DNA of 64,000 bases from Trochalopteron elliotii (GCA_024734555.1 JANPWX010019815.1:1938359-2002358), one strand, 5' to 3'. Numbered from the stretch's first letter, positions 1 to 12,495 are shown. The notes: generated by a model not told the origin, from the sequence alone. A program made the numbers and translations.

Positions 1-2531
1 TTTTCTAAAACTTCCTGCTCCTCTTTTCCTACATGTCATTGTCAGGAAATCATGACATTATATTTAGTAATGTTGGCCTTACATTATTAACTGAAATTTA
101 AATGAACTATTAGCAAAATTTAAGATGGAATTTTTGCTTTAACATGAAAAAGCAGAAGATAACATGTGTAGTGCATGTCCCCAAAGTACTTTTTACAAGG
201 ATGCTTCCTCTGCGTTGCCAGCTTTATTTTTAAACATTGAGTCTGTTACTGACTTCAATTTTTTTCATGGAATTAATTGAATTAATTATTTGATAATTTA
301 ACTTGATCAGATTTTTCAAGTGCCAATGTCTTAAACTGAAGAACTAAGCAACATGTGTCAGTACAGGAAGGTGTTTACTGACAGTTATTGGTTTTTTGTG
401 GGCCAAGGCAACAGGGGGCTGGCACAGCAATGTTTAATGCAAATGTAATGCTAGTATGGTTTATGAATAAGTTACTGTATTTTCAGTATCCTAAAAGTAC
501 TAGAAACAAATAAACTACACATCCTGGAAGATACATCGGTGTAAGAAATATCAAATACTTCTCTTTTTCAAAGCAGAAGCTAATATATTTGGTTATTTTA
601 ACTAGTTTGTTTTCAATCCTTGCTCTCAGGTGTAACAGTCTAAGCTGAAAAGGCACTTTGTTTATTGTTGCTCCCAAAACCATTGCATTGACAAGGTGAG
701 ATTCTTAGTCACAGAAACACCAGGGATAATTCAATTGCAATCCATCTACTCACTGAAAATTCATTTTTCAGCTATTTTTAAGCTCACTGCTGGGACATCA
801 GCATGACAGACTTAAAAATGCTTGTAATGTTGCAATGATGCATGCTATCTCTCCTTATCTGGTCATACTATGCTAAGCAGAGATTGGGATGCTTCAAGGG
901 TATTAGCAGATTAATGTTTAAAACTGATGTATCACATAGCAAATCTATAATAAGCATTTTACTGGAACACTGTTGTGAATCGTAGTTGCAGATGAGGTGG
1001 ATAATTCATCTATTGTAAACACATCAACTTAGTATTAATTTATTTTTTTGAGTTAGAAAGACATAGTCTCTAAAGAGAAAGGATTTCCTCTTAGTAGTAT
1101 TTAATGCTCAGGGATTTCACACCCTTATCATTTTGGAAATAAAAGTATTTGGCTCTCCAAACAGATCTCTTTTTTGTATTTGCTTCTTGTATCAGTCTTC
1201 TGTCATGCTGAAGATCTACCTCTTGTAAGATTACTCAATTTATACATCTTGATGTATCAGTTATTGACAGATAACTTTCTAAGAGCTTGCATCTCTGTGC
1301 AAATGAGGTGCCAAATTTTAGCATTGGAGTTTCTGTGATTCTCAGGCTGCAGCCTGCCAGAAATGTGAAATCTGTCTGTGGTGAAGGTTAAATGGCTGTG
1401 TAATATTCTCCTAGAGCAATTGTGTGAGCCTGGTGGTACAGGTGTGTGCCAGAATTATGGATGGGCTAATGCACTTTTCAGGATACACATCTTTTACAAA
1501 TGTCTATAGTGATGATGTCTGTAGGACTTGCGTTCCTGGGGACACAGTTTTACTGCACTTCTGCTTTTACATGCAAGCACCTTCCCAGTCAAATTGATCC
1601 TTATAATCTTTTGGTGAAGCCTGATATAAATAGTGAGGTGAGGTAGGAGTAAGACAGACACCAGTAGACAGACACTCTTGCCTACTCTGAGATGCAGCTG
1701 GACAGCTTCTAGGGAAAGCTATCTTACAAAACGGTGCATCAGTTCAGAATCAGGCACACACCTCCATTTGCCATGCACACAGAAGACAAAGAAGGCAAGG
1801 GTATAGTTGGGAAAGGACCTTTGCTTCCCTACTCTTGAAGACATGTCTTTCTTTGATCCAAGCGATGGATAAATTATTCAAGAATAATTAATCTTCTAGA
1901 GTTATTACTCATGTAATGCAACCAATGCGATTGTATTTTTTTAACTATCATCACTGAGGATTGCAGAAAGGAACATGATGTGAGCGTATTCGTCCTCTGT
2001 ACTTGGATTTTGAATGAAATAAGATTCTTCAGTTAGTTCATGGAGATCATGAGAAGTTTATCCAATCTTTTGTTTTTCAGACCTAGAATAATTCTGAAAA
2101 ATTACACAGATGAAGTTTTATTAGCACCTACTTGGGTTAATTAACTCATACATTAGAATTAACCCCTCTTTTCCTTAAGGACGCAGTAAACACAAATTGC
2201 ATTGTCAGTCTATGAAGCTTATTCCTTTCTCTATTGATTATGGCTTGGTCCAACATTGCTGAGACTAGGATTAGATGTGCTGATCAAAACCACATGATAT
2301 TTTGCCTAAATGCTATGAATGGAGAATCTTGAATGTACTTTCTTTTATTATTTTTATTTCTTCTTCATCTATTCTCACATGAAATAATTTTGTATCAGCA
2401 AGAATTTTCTTTTGAGAAGACAGCTGTGAAGCTATACTATACAACTGCACATAGGAGACAGTGAACAATTGAGTATTTCTTGTGAATGGATCATTCACTT
2501 TGTAGTGTTTGCTCAGGAGTTAAACACCCAA
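1..2531. other. A+T-rich non-coding stretch, no gene seen
   Basis: I see no exon, RNA gene or recognised repeat here. The short open frames are the length expected by chance in A+T-rich DNA. A TATAAATAG match lies at 1625-1633, but nothing recognisable as a gene follows it. Confidence 0.6.
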
Positions 2532-2599
2532 CTCCTCTCCTCTCCTCTCCTCTCCTCCCCTCTCCTCTCCTCACCATACATTAGGATTGACCCCCCTCT
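2532..2599. repeat. (CTCCT)n pyrimidine microsatellite running into a gap
   Basis: About eight imperfect CTCCT units fill 2532-2572. After a short unique piece a C/T-rich run resumes at 2591 and meets the gap. The far edge of the gap is also C/T-rich (2999-3015), so the tract probably continues through the missing bases. Confidence 0.85.
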
Positions 2600-2998
2600 N
2601 NNNNNNNNNNNNNNNNNNNNNNNNNNNNNNNNNNNNNNNNNNNNNNNNNNNNNNNNNNNNNNNNNNNNNNNNNNNNNNNNNNNNNNNNNNNNNNNNNNNN
2701 NNNNNNNNNNNNNNNNNNNNNNNNNNNNNNNNNNNNNNNNNNNNNNNNNNNNNNNNNNNNNNNNNNNNNNNNNNNNNNNNNNNNNNNNNNNNNNNNNNNN
2801 NNNNNNNNNNNNNNNNNNNNNNNNNNNNNNNNNNNNNNNNNNNNNNNNNNNNNNNNNNNNNNNNNNNNNNNNNNNNNNNNNNNNNNNNNNNNNNNNNNNN
2901 NNNNNNNNNNNNNNNNNNNNNNNNNNNNNNNNNNNNNNNNNNNNNNNNNNNNNNNNNNNNNNNNNNNNNNNNNNNNNNNNNNNNNNNNNNNNNNNNNN
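2600..2998. other. Assembly gap (399 N)
   Basis: All bases are N. The long open frames that appear to cross this interval are artefacts of translating N. The gap is bounded on both sides by pyrimidine-rich sequence, which is a common cause of assembly breaks. Confidence 0.99.
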
Positions 2999-3288
2999 CT
3001 CCCCTCCCCCTCTTCCAGGTTATCTATCAGTAGATATAGGAAAGCAAAATCAAATAACTGTTTGGGATAAAAAAATATGAGTAATAGCAAAAATGTTCCT
3101 GTGAAATTGAATCATACAGTATGTTTGTTCTTTGGCTTGTCAGAGTGTGTCAACATGAGGCAGAAAACATGGCTAAAATATGTATCTGAACTAATTAACC
3201 ACTAAAACCCAGAGGCATGCAAAATTCTTTATTCTTCTATAGCCAAGTACAAGCAAAGTTTTCATGTAATTATAAATGACATGTCAGG

Positions 3289-3590
3289 CTAGAGTTCAGT
3301 GGGCTCCTTGGTGTTGTCTATCATGTTGTCCTTCCTGAGGAGTCCAAGGGCAGCATTATGTTGTACCCGTTTCAGAAGGAAAGATACCTTAGTGCACAGT
3401 GCATGGGCACATTCCAGCCGCTGTGCTCTGCACCAGCCACTTGCAACAAAGTTATTGAGCAGAGGACAAAAAATCCATCCACATACAAGCCGAAGAAATA
3501 TAGCAAGTTCATGATTGTGTCCACATCTGTTTCTGGAACATATGCCACGCAGCATATAAAACTGACTGATAGAATAAATTTTGCAACCAG
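3289..3590 (-). other. Unidentified protein-like patch, possible decayed exon or retrocopy
   Basis: This patch is richer in G+C and CpG than its surroundings. On the minus strand two overlapping frames are open. One runs 88 codons to a stop at 3289. The other reads as a hydrophobic, membrane-segment-like stretch, including the residues MNLLYFFGLYVDGFFVLCS, before a TGA stop at about 3379. On the plus strand a 147-codon frame (3358-3801) crosses the same DNA. I do not recognise a family. A processed pseudogene, an old exon or chance would each fit. No poly-A tail or target duplication was seen. Confidence 0.2.
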
Positions 3591-3811
3591 AAATTGTGTC
3601 AGTTGGATGCAGTTATATGGAAATTATCACTTTCATGCTTCTGACTCCATCGTCTTTATTTGGTTCTCAGGTATTAACCATGAAAAAACTGAGGCAAGTG
3701 TCAGTGCTAAAGATTTGCAGAAAATGGTCCACCATAATGGCAGCAGCTTGCAGGCAAGTATTGTCAAGTCAGGCTATTTTAGTACAATACTTTTTATCTA
3801 GTATTCCTTAA

Positions 3812-5440
3812 ACACCTCTGCCCCATCAAACAAATGGGAAATAAGATTTACCTGTCTTTGTTCTGATACATTCTAAAAGTCTCTTTTACCTCCACTGTGA
3901 CTTATACCATTAAAATAGGTAAGTCTTGATTAAACCTTGTGGTTAATGCTTGTCCTGATTGTAAGTTTTTGATACACACTCTTTGAAATTGAATAATGAA
4001 AATACTTGGTTAATGCTATTGTGTAATCTGACATAAATGTGATATTTTATTCCTAGCAGAGGTTTTAGACCAAAAATCAGCTTAGAATTGGTGATTAAAC
4101 TGAAGCAAAAAGGTATCAGTTTTTTCTGCCTTATGTTATATTTTCTTCTTAGGGCTTACTAATATAAAAAGGGGAACAAAAATTATTTTTAGTGTGTCAT
4201 AAGGTTTTAGTGTGCCATAAAGTTTTAGTGTACCGTAAGGTTTGTTGTTTTATGTAGTCATATGTCATTACCAGGAAGCATCAGGATTCTTTCCTTTGCT
4301 GTATCTTTTAACACAGAAGCCACAAATGAGAGCTTCCATGGACTAAAGCAACAAATTTTTTTTTTGCTTTCAACACAGATTCCTGATTGGACATTTTAGC
4401 TCTAAAACTTGGGAAGAGCAGGTGAAAGGACTTGATTGCTGATTTCAAGACAATTTAAAATCTCTGTAGTTTTAGATGACAGAAACAATGTAAACTGCAT
4501 TGTAGCCTGAGTTTAATGGGCCTGTGAGGGAGATAACAGTTCAAACCATAGCTTTGTCAGTGTTTTGATTGTTCCTTTGTTTCTAAGTGTGTAGATGGTA
4601 AGCCAAAGCAGATTGACAATATTTTCTGAAGTTTAATGTCTTAAACCATCCACAGATGGCTTTTGTAACTATCAGGGCTGTGCAAATCATGTCAACTACA
4701 CAGTAAATGCTGTAAGAAGTAGCCTAGTGGAGTCCCCCCAGATATTTTATCCTCAAAGTCCATTTCTAAAAAGTATATTCCAAAGGGGAGCGTGCGCACA
4801 GCAAGACATAAAGGTGTTGAATAGACAGTGACAGGAGGAAGAAAAGGCAGAGGACACCTCTAAAGTGTGATGGAGAAATCTGCTGAGAAGACCCTTTTAC
4901 CTAATGTTTAGAATAATTGATCTATTGGTAGAGCAAGCATCCTGCAACTGAATTTACGGCAGAGGAATAAGGGTGATAAATCATATTCAGTGGGGTTTGA
5001 AAGAAAATTCATTAGACAAAACAACACAAAATCAATAAAAACAATTCAGCCTGGAAACAAACAACACAGTAATGAGGGTCAGAAAACACACAGCAGAAAT
5101 ACACTACTTGTTAAATTAAACTGTCCACATAATGGAGTTTCAGATGGAAGTTTGGACTTCTCGGCCTGTCTGCAAGAAATGTGGAAACTACTACAGATAA
5201 TGTCCTTTCCAGCCGGCTATTATAGCCTGAAGGGGCTAGGCTTTCATAAGACACTTACAATACTGACAGCAATTGGGCTCTGCTGAGGTGGAATAGACTT
5301 AACAATTTTAGGTATTTACGGAGAAAAAACATTGTTAGCAAAGCCATCCTGTCATGCTTCTGATACAGCAGCAGTACAGGCACAACAAAGCCTCTGAGTA
5401 TATTGTTCCCTATCTAGTTTGGCGTATTATGTTTTCATTT
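3812..5440. other. Non-coding stretch with one small minisatellite
   Basis: Nothing gene-like is seen apart from the 18-bp tandem repeat at 4187-4240, listed separately. The 98-codon open frame at 4990-5286 has no recognisable motif. Confidence 0.55.
4187..4240. repeat. 18-bp tandem repeat, three copies
   Basis: Three consecutive 18-bp units begin TTTTAGTGTG or TTTTAGTGTA and end in TAAGG or TAAAG. They differ from one another at two to four positions. The array is in phase throughout but is not part of any convincing reading frame. Confidence 0.85.
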
Positions 5441-6037
5441 CAGTCAGGGGTTGCAGAATCGGGTCACTGCAGCTGCCCTGGATTTTTCACTGTGGAGAGA
5501 AAATGCTGAAAGTGTTCTGGCAGGTTCAGACCCAGAACCTCTAGGTTCTAGAGAAGTTCTGAGGCTGCTTGTAGCGCAGCTGGCTCAGTGTCAGACACAA
5601 AGCTGGCAGAGTTTTACCCTGAGACAGTTATGCTGTAGACGGAAGCAGAAAGCAGGAATCAAACTGAGGTCAACAAGGACGGTTTCCGTAGGTGTTGAGG
5701 GGGTGCACAGTCCTTGGCTCTAAAACATTACCGTACCTATAATTTTTTGTGTGATTTAATACTCTGGGGTTTTTGCTTTTGATTTTCCCCAGTTTTTCTG
5801 TGATTAAGAGGTAATTGCTCAATCAATAGAATATAGTAACATCATAGAAACCTATTTTTGTGCAATACAGGGAAAAATTTTCCCATTGAATTCTTCATAT
5901 AATAGTACCAGTTAAAAATGAAAAAGGAATTAAAATTTTATTGTGCAAAATATAAGCTGGGGGTTATCTGCAAGGTGATAGGAAGGAAATACTGTTTTCT
6001 TAAAAGTGGGGGGAATTCAGTAAGAGTCTGTGCTCAC

Positions 6038-6614
6038 AGCCCACAAGACCAACCATATCCTGAGCTGCATTAAAAGCAATATGACCAGCAGGATGAGAGT
6101 GTCATTTCTGCCTCTCTAGTACTGCATCCAACTTTGGGGTCCCCAGCACAAGAAGGATGTGTATCTGTTGGACGAGTCCAGAGGAGAGCCATGGAGATGG
6201 GTTGGAGCACCTCTCCTGTAAAGACAGATTGAAAGAACAGGGATTGCTCAGCCTGGATTAAGAGCTCATTCCAGGGAGACCTCACTGAGTTCTTCTAGTA
6301 CCAAAAAGGGGCTTTTTTAAAAAAATGAGGAATGATACAACAGCAGACTGAAGGTTTTAAGCTAAACGAGGAGACATTTAGATTAGATCTTAGGAGGAAA
6401 TTCTTTACTGTGAGGTGGTGAGACATGGGCAGAATATTCCCTGAGGAGCTGTGGGAACAGGAGTTCCCTGTTCCTGGCAACTGTTCAAGGCCAGGTTGGA
6501 TGGGGCTTTGAGCAACATGATCTAATGTGTCACATCCCTGCCCATCATGGGAGTATTGGAACTAGATGATTTTCCAGGTCCCTTTCAATACAAAGCATTC
6601 TATGTTTCTATGAA
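6038..6614 (+). mobile_element. CR1 LINE, truncated 3' end
   Basis: This is the 3' untranslated end of a chicken-repeat-1 (CR1) non-LTR retrotransposon in plus orientation. It starts with the CATATCCTGAGCTGCATTA segment and continues through the block with GGAAATTCTTTACTGTGAGG and GGAGTATTGGAACTAGATGA. It ends near 6613 with ATTCTATGTTTCTATGA, the diverged terminal ATTCTATGA repeats of CR1. It is 5' truncated, as most CR1 copies are, and has no coding capacity. Several point changes and a T/A run near 6313-6326 show it is old. Confidence 0.9.
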
Positions 6615-7060
6615 TTTCATTATGAAATGTATGAATAAATTTTCTTGACAGTGTTCAAGTCATGCAATGTTAGATGGTACTGCATGTACTCTAAACTTTG
6701 TATGGAATTTCTGAAGGTGTTCCTCTGGGAAACAGCTCTCTCAAAACAGGAAATCCCATGAAAACATGAATATTTATTGTCCTTTCATTGTGAAAAGTTC
6801 CATGTGTTGCATCTGGTTTTTTGCATGGGCATAGGGCCTTTTGGAAAAGGAGATAGATAGGCCTCAAAGGAAGGTCTAGTGTTTCCTTTGCTAAAATTTA
6901 AGTGTCACAACTACTCTGACAGCCCCAGCATAGCGGTTTGGTGTTCAAAGACCAGTTTTCTTAGGAATGCAGTCCTGAAATAAGTCATCTGAACCCTGTG
7001 GCAGCCTAAAGTGTTTTGCACTTGTTATCTTACAATTAGAAGTATTGTGGAATTTCCTAG

Positions 7061-7727
7061 TGTCCTAGGGTGACTGCGATACCTGTATCACCAATCGTCT
7101 GTTCTGTGTTCTGTACCTTTAAGACTGGTTCTGAGAGTGAACAGGGAAAGAAGAAGCGCACAGCTGGTTTTGAAAAACAGTGTTCACTCCTTGGGATCTT
7201 TTCTCTCATCCTTGGGACTGTGTATTTTTGTCAGATGCACGGACAGCAGCCAGGGAGAGAGGGTTTTTTTCCTTTTGTTAGTCTAGCTAGCTGAGGCAAA
7301 GAAGCTCTCCTGGACTGTTTTTTTTCTTTTTTTCTTGGGACTGTTTAAATCTGCTCTGGACTGAAAAACCCAGAGGAGCACCGGGATCTTGCGCCCGTGG
7401 TCCACTGGGCCTGGACTTGGCATTTTCCAGCACCGAAGGGACTGGGACTGAAAAAGAGACTGAGGGAGCCAAGCTAACTCCTGGCACGGACTCTCAGTTT
7501 TGCCATCTCTCTTCAGAGCGGCGAGAGCTTTTATTGTTTCATATTATTATTATTATTATTCATTCTTTATGCTTGTGGGTATTTTGTGTGTTAAATAAAT
7601 AGTTTTTTCCACTTTTCTCTAAGGAAGTTCTTTTCCTGGACCAGCTGGGGGGAGGGCCTGTTTGGATTTGCTTTCCAGAGGAACACCATTTGGAGATTTC
7701 CTCCCAAATTTGCCCTAAACCAGGACA
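7061..7727 (+). mobile_element. Solo LTR of an endogenous retrovirus (copy 1 of a family)
   Basis: The element begins TGTCCTAGGGTGAC and ends CTAAACCAGGACA, giving TGTCCT/AGGACA terminal inverted repeats with the usual TG...CA ends. The flanks CCTAG (7056-7060) and CCTAT (7728-7732) look like a slightly diverged 5-bp target duplication. A polyadenylation signal AATAAA lies at 7594-7599, after an ATT microsatellite at 7541-7560. Its ends and its post-AATAAA segment match the element at 11543-12170. No retroviral genes flank it, so it is a solo LTR left by LTR-LTR recombination. The retroviral class is not settled from sequence alone. Confidence 0.8.
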
Positions 7728-7799
7728 CCTATGTTATAAATTAATTTTAGCCAATTGGATAGAAAGAACAAATTTTATTTTTCCATTTTAAAATCTATC

Positions 7800-8350
7800 T
7801 GAGACAGCCACGAAAACAACATTCGAATGTTGGGTGAAACAGACGACCGACAGCAGGGCTGCTATCTCACACTGTTCCACGATTTGCTGGTGGTTGAGTC
7901 CAGGTTCTTACACTGTATTTTGTGCCTCCATTGTGTCTTCAAATTCAAACCCGGTCTTTTCACTTGATGATGAACCCTGAACAGATTTCCCAGTACTGGG
8001 CCACGTCTGAAAGGATTTTCCGGGAATCCTCTTTTGGGATGATGTCTTCAAATTCAGGGTCCACCCTCGAAATAGGTATCGATGGGTTGATGGTGGGTTG
8101 ATGGTCCAGATGTACAAGATCTGATTAACTCAAGGAGCTACATCCTGGCAAGCCACCCTCCTTTCTGGTGTAAATCAAGATGTTAATTCGTACACAAAGC
8201 ATGTCCCGGTATTTGGAAAACGCCTGTCCCATTCCGGGAATCAAGGTTAGTCTTACATTCACAGGGTTACAAAAATATACATTCTATCATCTACTACATT
8301 TACTATAACTTCTAAGCTTTAATTGCACGAATTTATAATCGTATCTAACA
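7800..8350 (-). mobile_element. Retroelement-like CpG-bearing insert, possible LTR fragment
   Basis: This segment has many more CpG dinucleotides than its neighbours, which suggests a younger insertion. Read on the minus strand it contains a TATAAA (GATTATAAATTCG, near 8330) and an ATTAAAG about 15 bases further on. It then has two near-repeats of GAATTTGAAGACA about 100 bases apart and a short frame with residues PEFEDIIPKEDSRKIL. From memory it resembles passerine LTR-type repeats, but I cannot name it. Bounds are approximate: TGAGACAG starts at 7800 and CTAACA ends at 8350. No convincing target duplication was found. Confidence 0.4.
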
Positions 8351-11300
8351 TACCTAGAAAATAAAATACTTACTTCAAAATGTGGCAGATGTGCATAAAA
8401 GCTGATATTATTAAAATAAGAATGGATTACTTCCAGCTGAGATAAATTTTTACTGCTTATTAGCACTTAAAAATAGTTAAAACCACTTCCTCCGTGGGTT
8501 GTTTGATGATCTTTTAAATATAATAATAAACCTGATGTCTTTAAGAAAGAGAAGTTACTTTTCACTATGTTGGCTATATTTACAGTATTGGCTATATTAT
8601 AAAGAAACCTTAATTAAAAGAAATAGTGTATGATGGAGGCTCACTTGAGCATTACCTAATACAGCTGAATACACAGGAAGAGGGCAGCTTGCTGTTTATA
8701 GCAGAAAGATGAAAACAACTTTCTTTGAGAAGACCTTTTATGAAAATATATTTGGACTGGACAACAGAACTAATTTTTATTGCTGATCAGCCCAAAGATT
8801 GAGGAAGTGGTAAATATTGTGTGCTGGCTTTTAAGGTAAAAATTTTCTCTTTTGACCTGTGGGAGTAACTATGAGTCATTCTCCTAACCTTTATCCAAGG
8901 CACTGGTTGGGCAATGCCACAGACAGTATAATAAGGATCCATCATTAAATGACTTAGAAAGGGCTAATATTTCAGCTAAAAAAAGAGGTGAAGAATTACT
9001 AAATGCCCTGTGGATGCTGACAGCCAGGTGAGAGAGGAAGCATCAGACAAAGGCTCAAGGAGTTAATGGTTCTTTTTCTGCCTGCTGGTTTTTTTAAAGT
9101 TTTATTTATTTTCCTTTTTTGTTAATTAGGTCTTTAACGGGGAGCTGCATTTGAAACATGACCGAACTTGTCTATAGCAGGCAAAAGGGTTATTTTCTGA
9201 GCCTTGTGGACACTACCAGAATCTTGTGACTCCTTCTGACTTGTAGTTTGTTAGCTTGATGCTCAGGTAACCCCAGGACAAATATTGTCCCTAAATTCAT
9301 AAACACTCATCAAACAGTGATGACTCCTCAGCTCATGATATGGCCTGCTATTTGAAAAACTCCTGCAGAATGGAGAAGATAGCCAAACATTGTTATGTTA
9401 CAAAAATGAAGATAATTGCAAGTGCTACTTAACATACTAAAAAACCCCATTCCCTAGGACATAACCTCCAAGGACAAACTCAGTGAAATATAACTTCTGT
9501 TAAAAGGACTAGGTTAGGTACAACAGAATGTTATCATCCTTTAATTCAAAAAATTTAGGTATTCAAATACAGAACTGCAGCATTTCATATACATTCACCA
9601 GAAAATACACTAGGAAAAGGTCAAAGCAATCAGTTATTTGGTTTTTTTAAAAGTACAAATTGAAATATTCTTAGGAAAGAAGTCTTAGGTTTAAATGCAT
9701 GTCAAAACTGAGTTGATTTATTTTGAAATAAAACCACCTTTACTGCAAAAAGACCTTATTTTAGAAATGCATGTGTATTCATTGTAGGCAAAACTGTTTA
9801 TGCATGCAAAAGTGAGTAAAAAAAGGACAGTTCTGATTCTCTGACAAAAGACTGACTGAATGATTTGGTGAGGGAGAGCAAGCACTAACAGTTTGATATT
9901 CCCTGGCAGTATTTTTTCTTCCCAAGAGAAAATGTTCAGGCTGGGATGTTTGTCAAAATATTTCCTTTCCAACACATCCCACTCTAAGTTCCTCACGGTA
10001 TTGTCAATCCCAGAGAAAACTGCAGAAAAATCTTAACTTACAAAATTTACCTCCAGACACTGCAGTTAGAAATCTGTAATATGAGGGAAAGGCAAAACCC
10101 TAAGGTAATTATTTGTTGTTCTTAATCAGCATGTCCTGCCTGCAAGATGTTTTCCATGGCTTTAGCATTGGCAAGCATTGGCAGAGCATTAAGAAAATAC
10201 TGAGAAAATAAAAGAGTATTCCTCCTTTATTGACAGCCTTCCACCTTGGGAGCTGTCAATCAGCTCAGCGAACTTAGTATAAGACTCTATCACCTCTCTT
10301 GAGTATTCCGTGAAGTTTCCAGGAGCTCTGTTGTATTGACATAGCGTGATTCACACAGTGCAAAGTTACTTTTGGTGATGCGTGAAATGGATTTTGCCCT
10401 GTTACTCCTGACCAGGTGACCCTATCAGTAAGAGCCTGTCTGCTTCAGGGTTGCCCCTGTTGGAAGCTTCAGCACTGAAATCAGAATGAGCACAAGTTCT
10501 AACCTCTAGATCTGTCTCAGCAAGGAAGCTGTAGTTGTGCAGGGTAGAGAAGCTACAAAAGGTGTGTGGTGCCTGCTCATGGCAACAACAGAGGAATTTC
10601 ACTTTGATCTGTCTCACATGTTACCAAGCAGTCCATCTTTGTGCGCTTAGAAGTCTTATGGTGAATGCTTTGGAATAAGTACTACTGGTATTAATTGTCA
10701 CAGTGTAAAAATAACCTTGACAATTTACTTGAAGTATACTGTTATTTTGCCATATGTTCTTCTCCCTCCCAAAAATCACTTGATCTAATTTTTACCCCAA
10801 GGCTATTTTATATAAAAATCTCATTAAATTTATGAAATGTAGCAGATTTGACTTTCTGATTTCATTAGTACTGCCATGATCATGATGATTATTTCTCCTT
10901 TCACATTAAATGACTACATTGGAATTCACAAAAACATAATGGGGGTCTGTTTTTATTTTTAGCATATATAGTGAACTTTATTCTGAAGTCTTCTGAAAGC
11001 CATGTTTCATGTGACCTTCCAGTGTGATAAACAGCTCCATTAACTGCTGAAAGTCCTGTCCTGAAAGTCATTCAACACAAGAACAGAGCACTCATCTCTA
11101 TTCCATCTCATTTCCATAATCCTTTTTAACACCTAATACATAATAAAAAAAAATTCAAACAATTTATCTAGCATTCACCCCCTCCTTTCTCTCCTTCTGC
11201 TCTCATCTTGCTATTTTGCAGGAATGATTTATCCTCTAGATGAATACCTTACCATTTAATTACTTCACAGGAAGCTTAACTGAGATATGAATAATCCAAT

Positions 11301-11542
11301 AAAAAGGGAGATCCATTCCTAGAGCTTCTTCTTCTGTTGTCTGCGTCTGATTTGCTAACACTTGTCAGGTGCTTGCTGATGACTAGAGAAATAACTACTT
11401 GTTATTGATGTCAGAAGAAATTCAAGGAAACAATATTTCTAAGATATAACATCTCTGTTTCTATAAATATCAATTCACTACAGCTTTTAAAGTGAAAGCT
11501 TAATTGTTTTCTTATTAAATATATTAAAAGGTATCAAAGGAG
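8351..11542. other. Non-coding stretch
   Basis: No recognisable gene or interspersed repeat is seen. A short perfect inverted repeat at 10229-10260 is listed separately. A patch near 9130-9180 has two CpGs and could be a conserved element, but there is no proof. Confidence 0.5.
10229..10260. repeat. Perfect 9-bp inverted repeat, 14-base loop
   Basis: ATTGACAGC at 10229-10237 pairs with GCTGTCAAT at 10252-10260. No gene lies next to it and no T-run follows, so a terminator role is not supported. Confidence 0.6.
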
Positions 11543-12170
11543 TGTCCTGGGGTGACATGTTTGTATCCCAATCATCTCTTGGTTCTGGGAGCTGGGGGAG
11601 GGGAGAGGCGCACAGTTTGTTTTTAGAAACTGTCCTCCGCCGGCTGGCCTTGAGAGTCCAATTAAGCACACACGGAGAGTTTTTTCAGTAGTTAGTTAGT
11701 GTGTAGCTAGCAGGGAGGAGAAGCTTCGCTTTCTTTTTTTCCTTCTCCTCCTGTTTATTTTTTTCTTTTTTTTCTTTTTTTTTTCTCTCCTGTTTTTTTT
11801 TCCTTTTTTCACCTTCCCTTGGAACTGTTAAAAATCTCTCTGGACTGAAGACCCGGGGGAGCGCCGTGGGGGCTTGCATCTGGAACCCACCAAGATCTGT
11901 GCAGCAAAGCTCCCCAGCACCAGAGGAACTGACACAGAGCAACCACCTACAGGACGGTCTTCTTTCCTAAATCTGTCATCTCTCCAGAGCGGCACGAAAT
12001 TCTTATCATCGGGTATTGTTCAATTTATTGTGCCAGGGAGTGCTTTGCCTGTTTAATAAACAGGGTTCTTTCCACTTCTCTCTGAGGAGGTTTCTTTTTT
12101 GAACCGGTTGGGGGAGAGGAGGGAGTGCCCCTTAGGAAGTTTCCTCCCAGATTTGCCCTAAACCACTACA
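11543..12170 (+). mobile_element. Solo LTR of an endogenous retrovirus (copy 2 of a family)
   Basis: It begins TGTCCTGGGGTGACATG and ends GCCCTAAACCACTACA. The 4-bp flanks GGAG (11539-11542) and GGAG (12171-12174) are identical and fit a short target duplication. AATAAA is at 12055-12060, followed by a segment (CCACTTCTCTCTGAGGAGG) that matches copy 1 after its own AATAAA. A long T/C-rich tract fills 11730-11815. Copies 1 and 2 are clearly related but diverged, and their flanking duplications differ, so they are separate insertions rather than the two ends of one provirus. Confidence 0.8.
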
Positions 12171-12495
12171 GGAGACATTTCATATTTACTTTGATATGAA
12201 ATACTTTTGGGAAATAACTATAGGGAAATACTGGTCAAGTCTGTCTTCTAGGGTAGTTTGCTTCTAAATATCACAGTATTTTATTTATAATCATATTTAT
12301 TTTTAAAATTTATCTAAAGATGTTAAAGACAAGTTCACAAAGCAGTTTAAAGGTACATTCAAGAAGGAGTCATCTATTGGAATTAATAAAATTTAGAAGT
12401 CACAGAAAGAGCAAAAAGAGTTATGTTTGACTATGAAATAAAATTTGATTATAAACTGTTGTAGTTTATGCTAAAAAGCAGAAAATTTCCACTTA

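Noticed and set aside
1625..1633. TATAAATAG as a host promoter
   Set aside because: No exon, CpG enrichment or other promoter element accompanies it.
2469..3090. Long open frames of 148-203 codons
   Set aside because: They exist only because the 399 N of the gap are translated as X.
5575..5670. Possible tRNA-derived SINE: TAGCGCAGCTGG matches an A box
   Set aside because: The only B-box-like sequence (AGTTTGATTCC) lies on the opposite strand, so the two cannot belong to one tRNA-type promoter. No poly-A tail or copy was seen.
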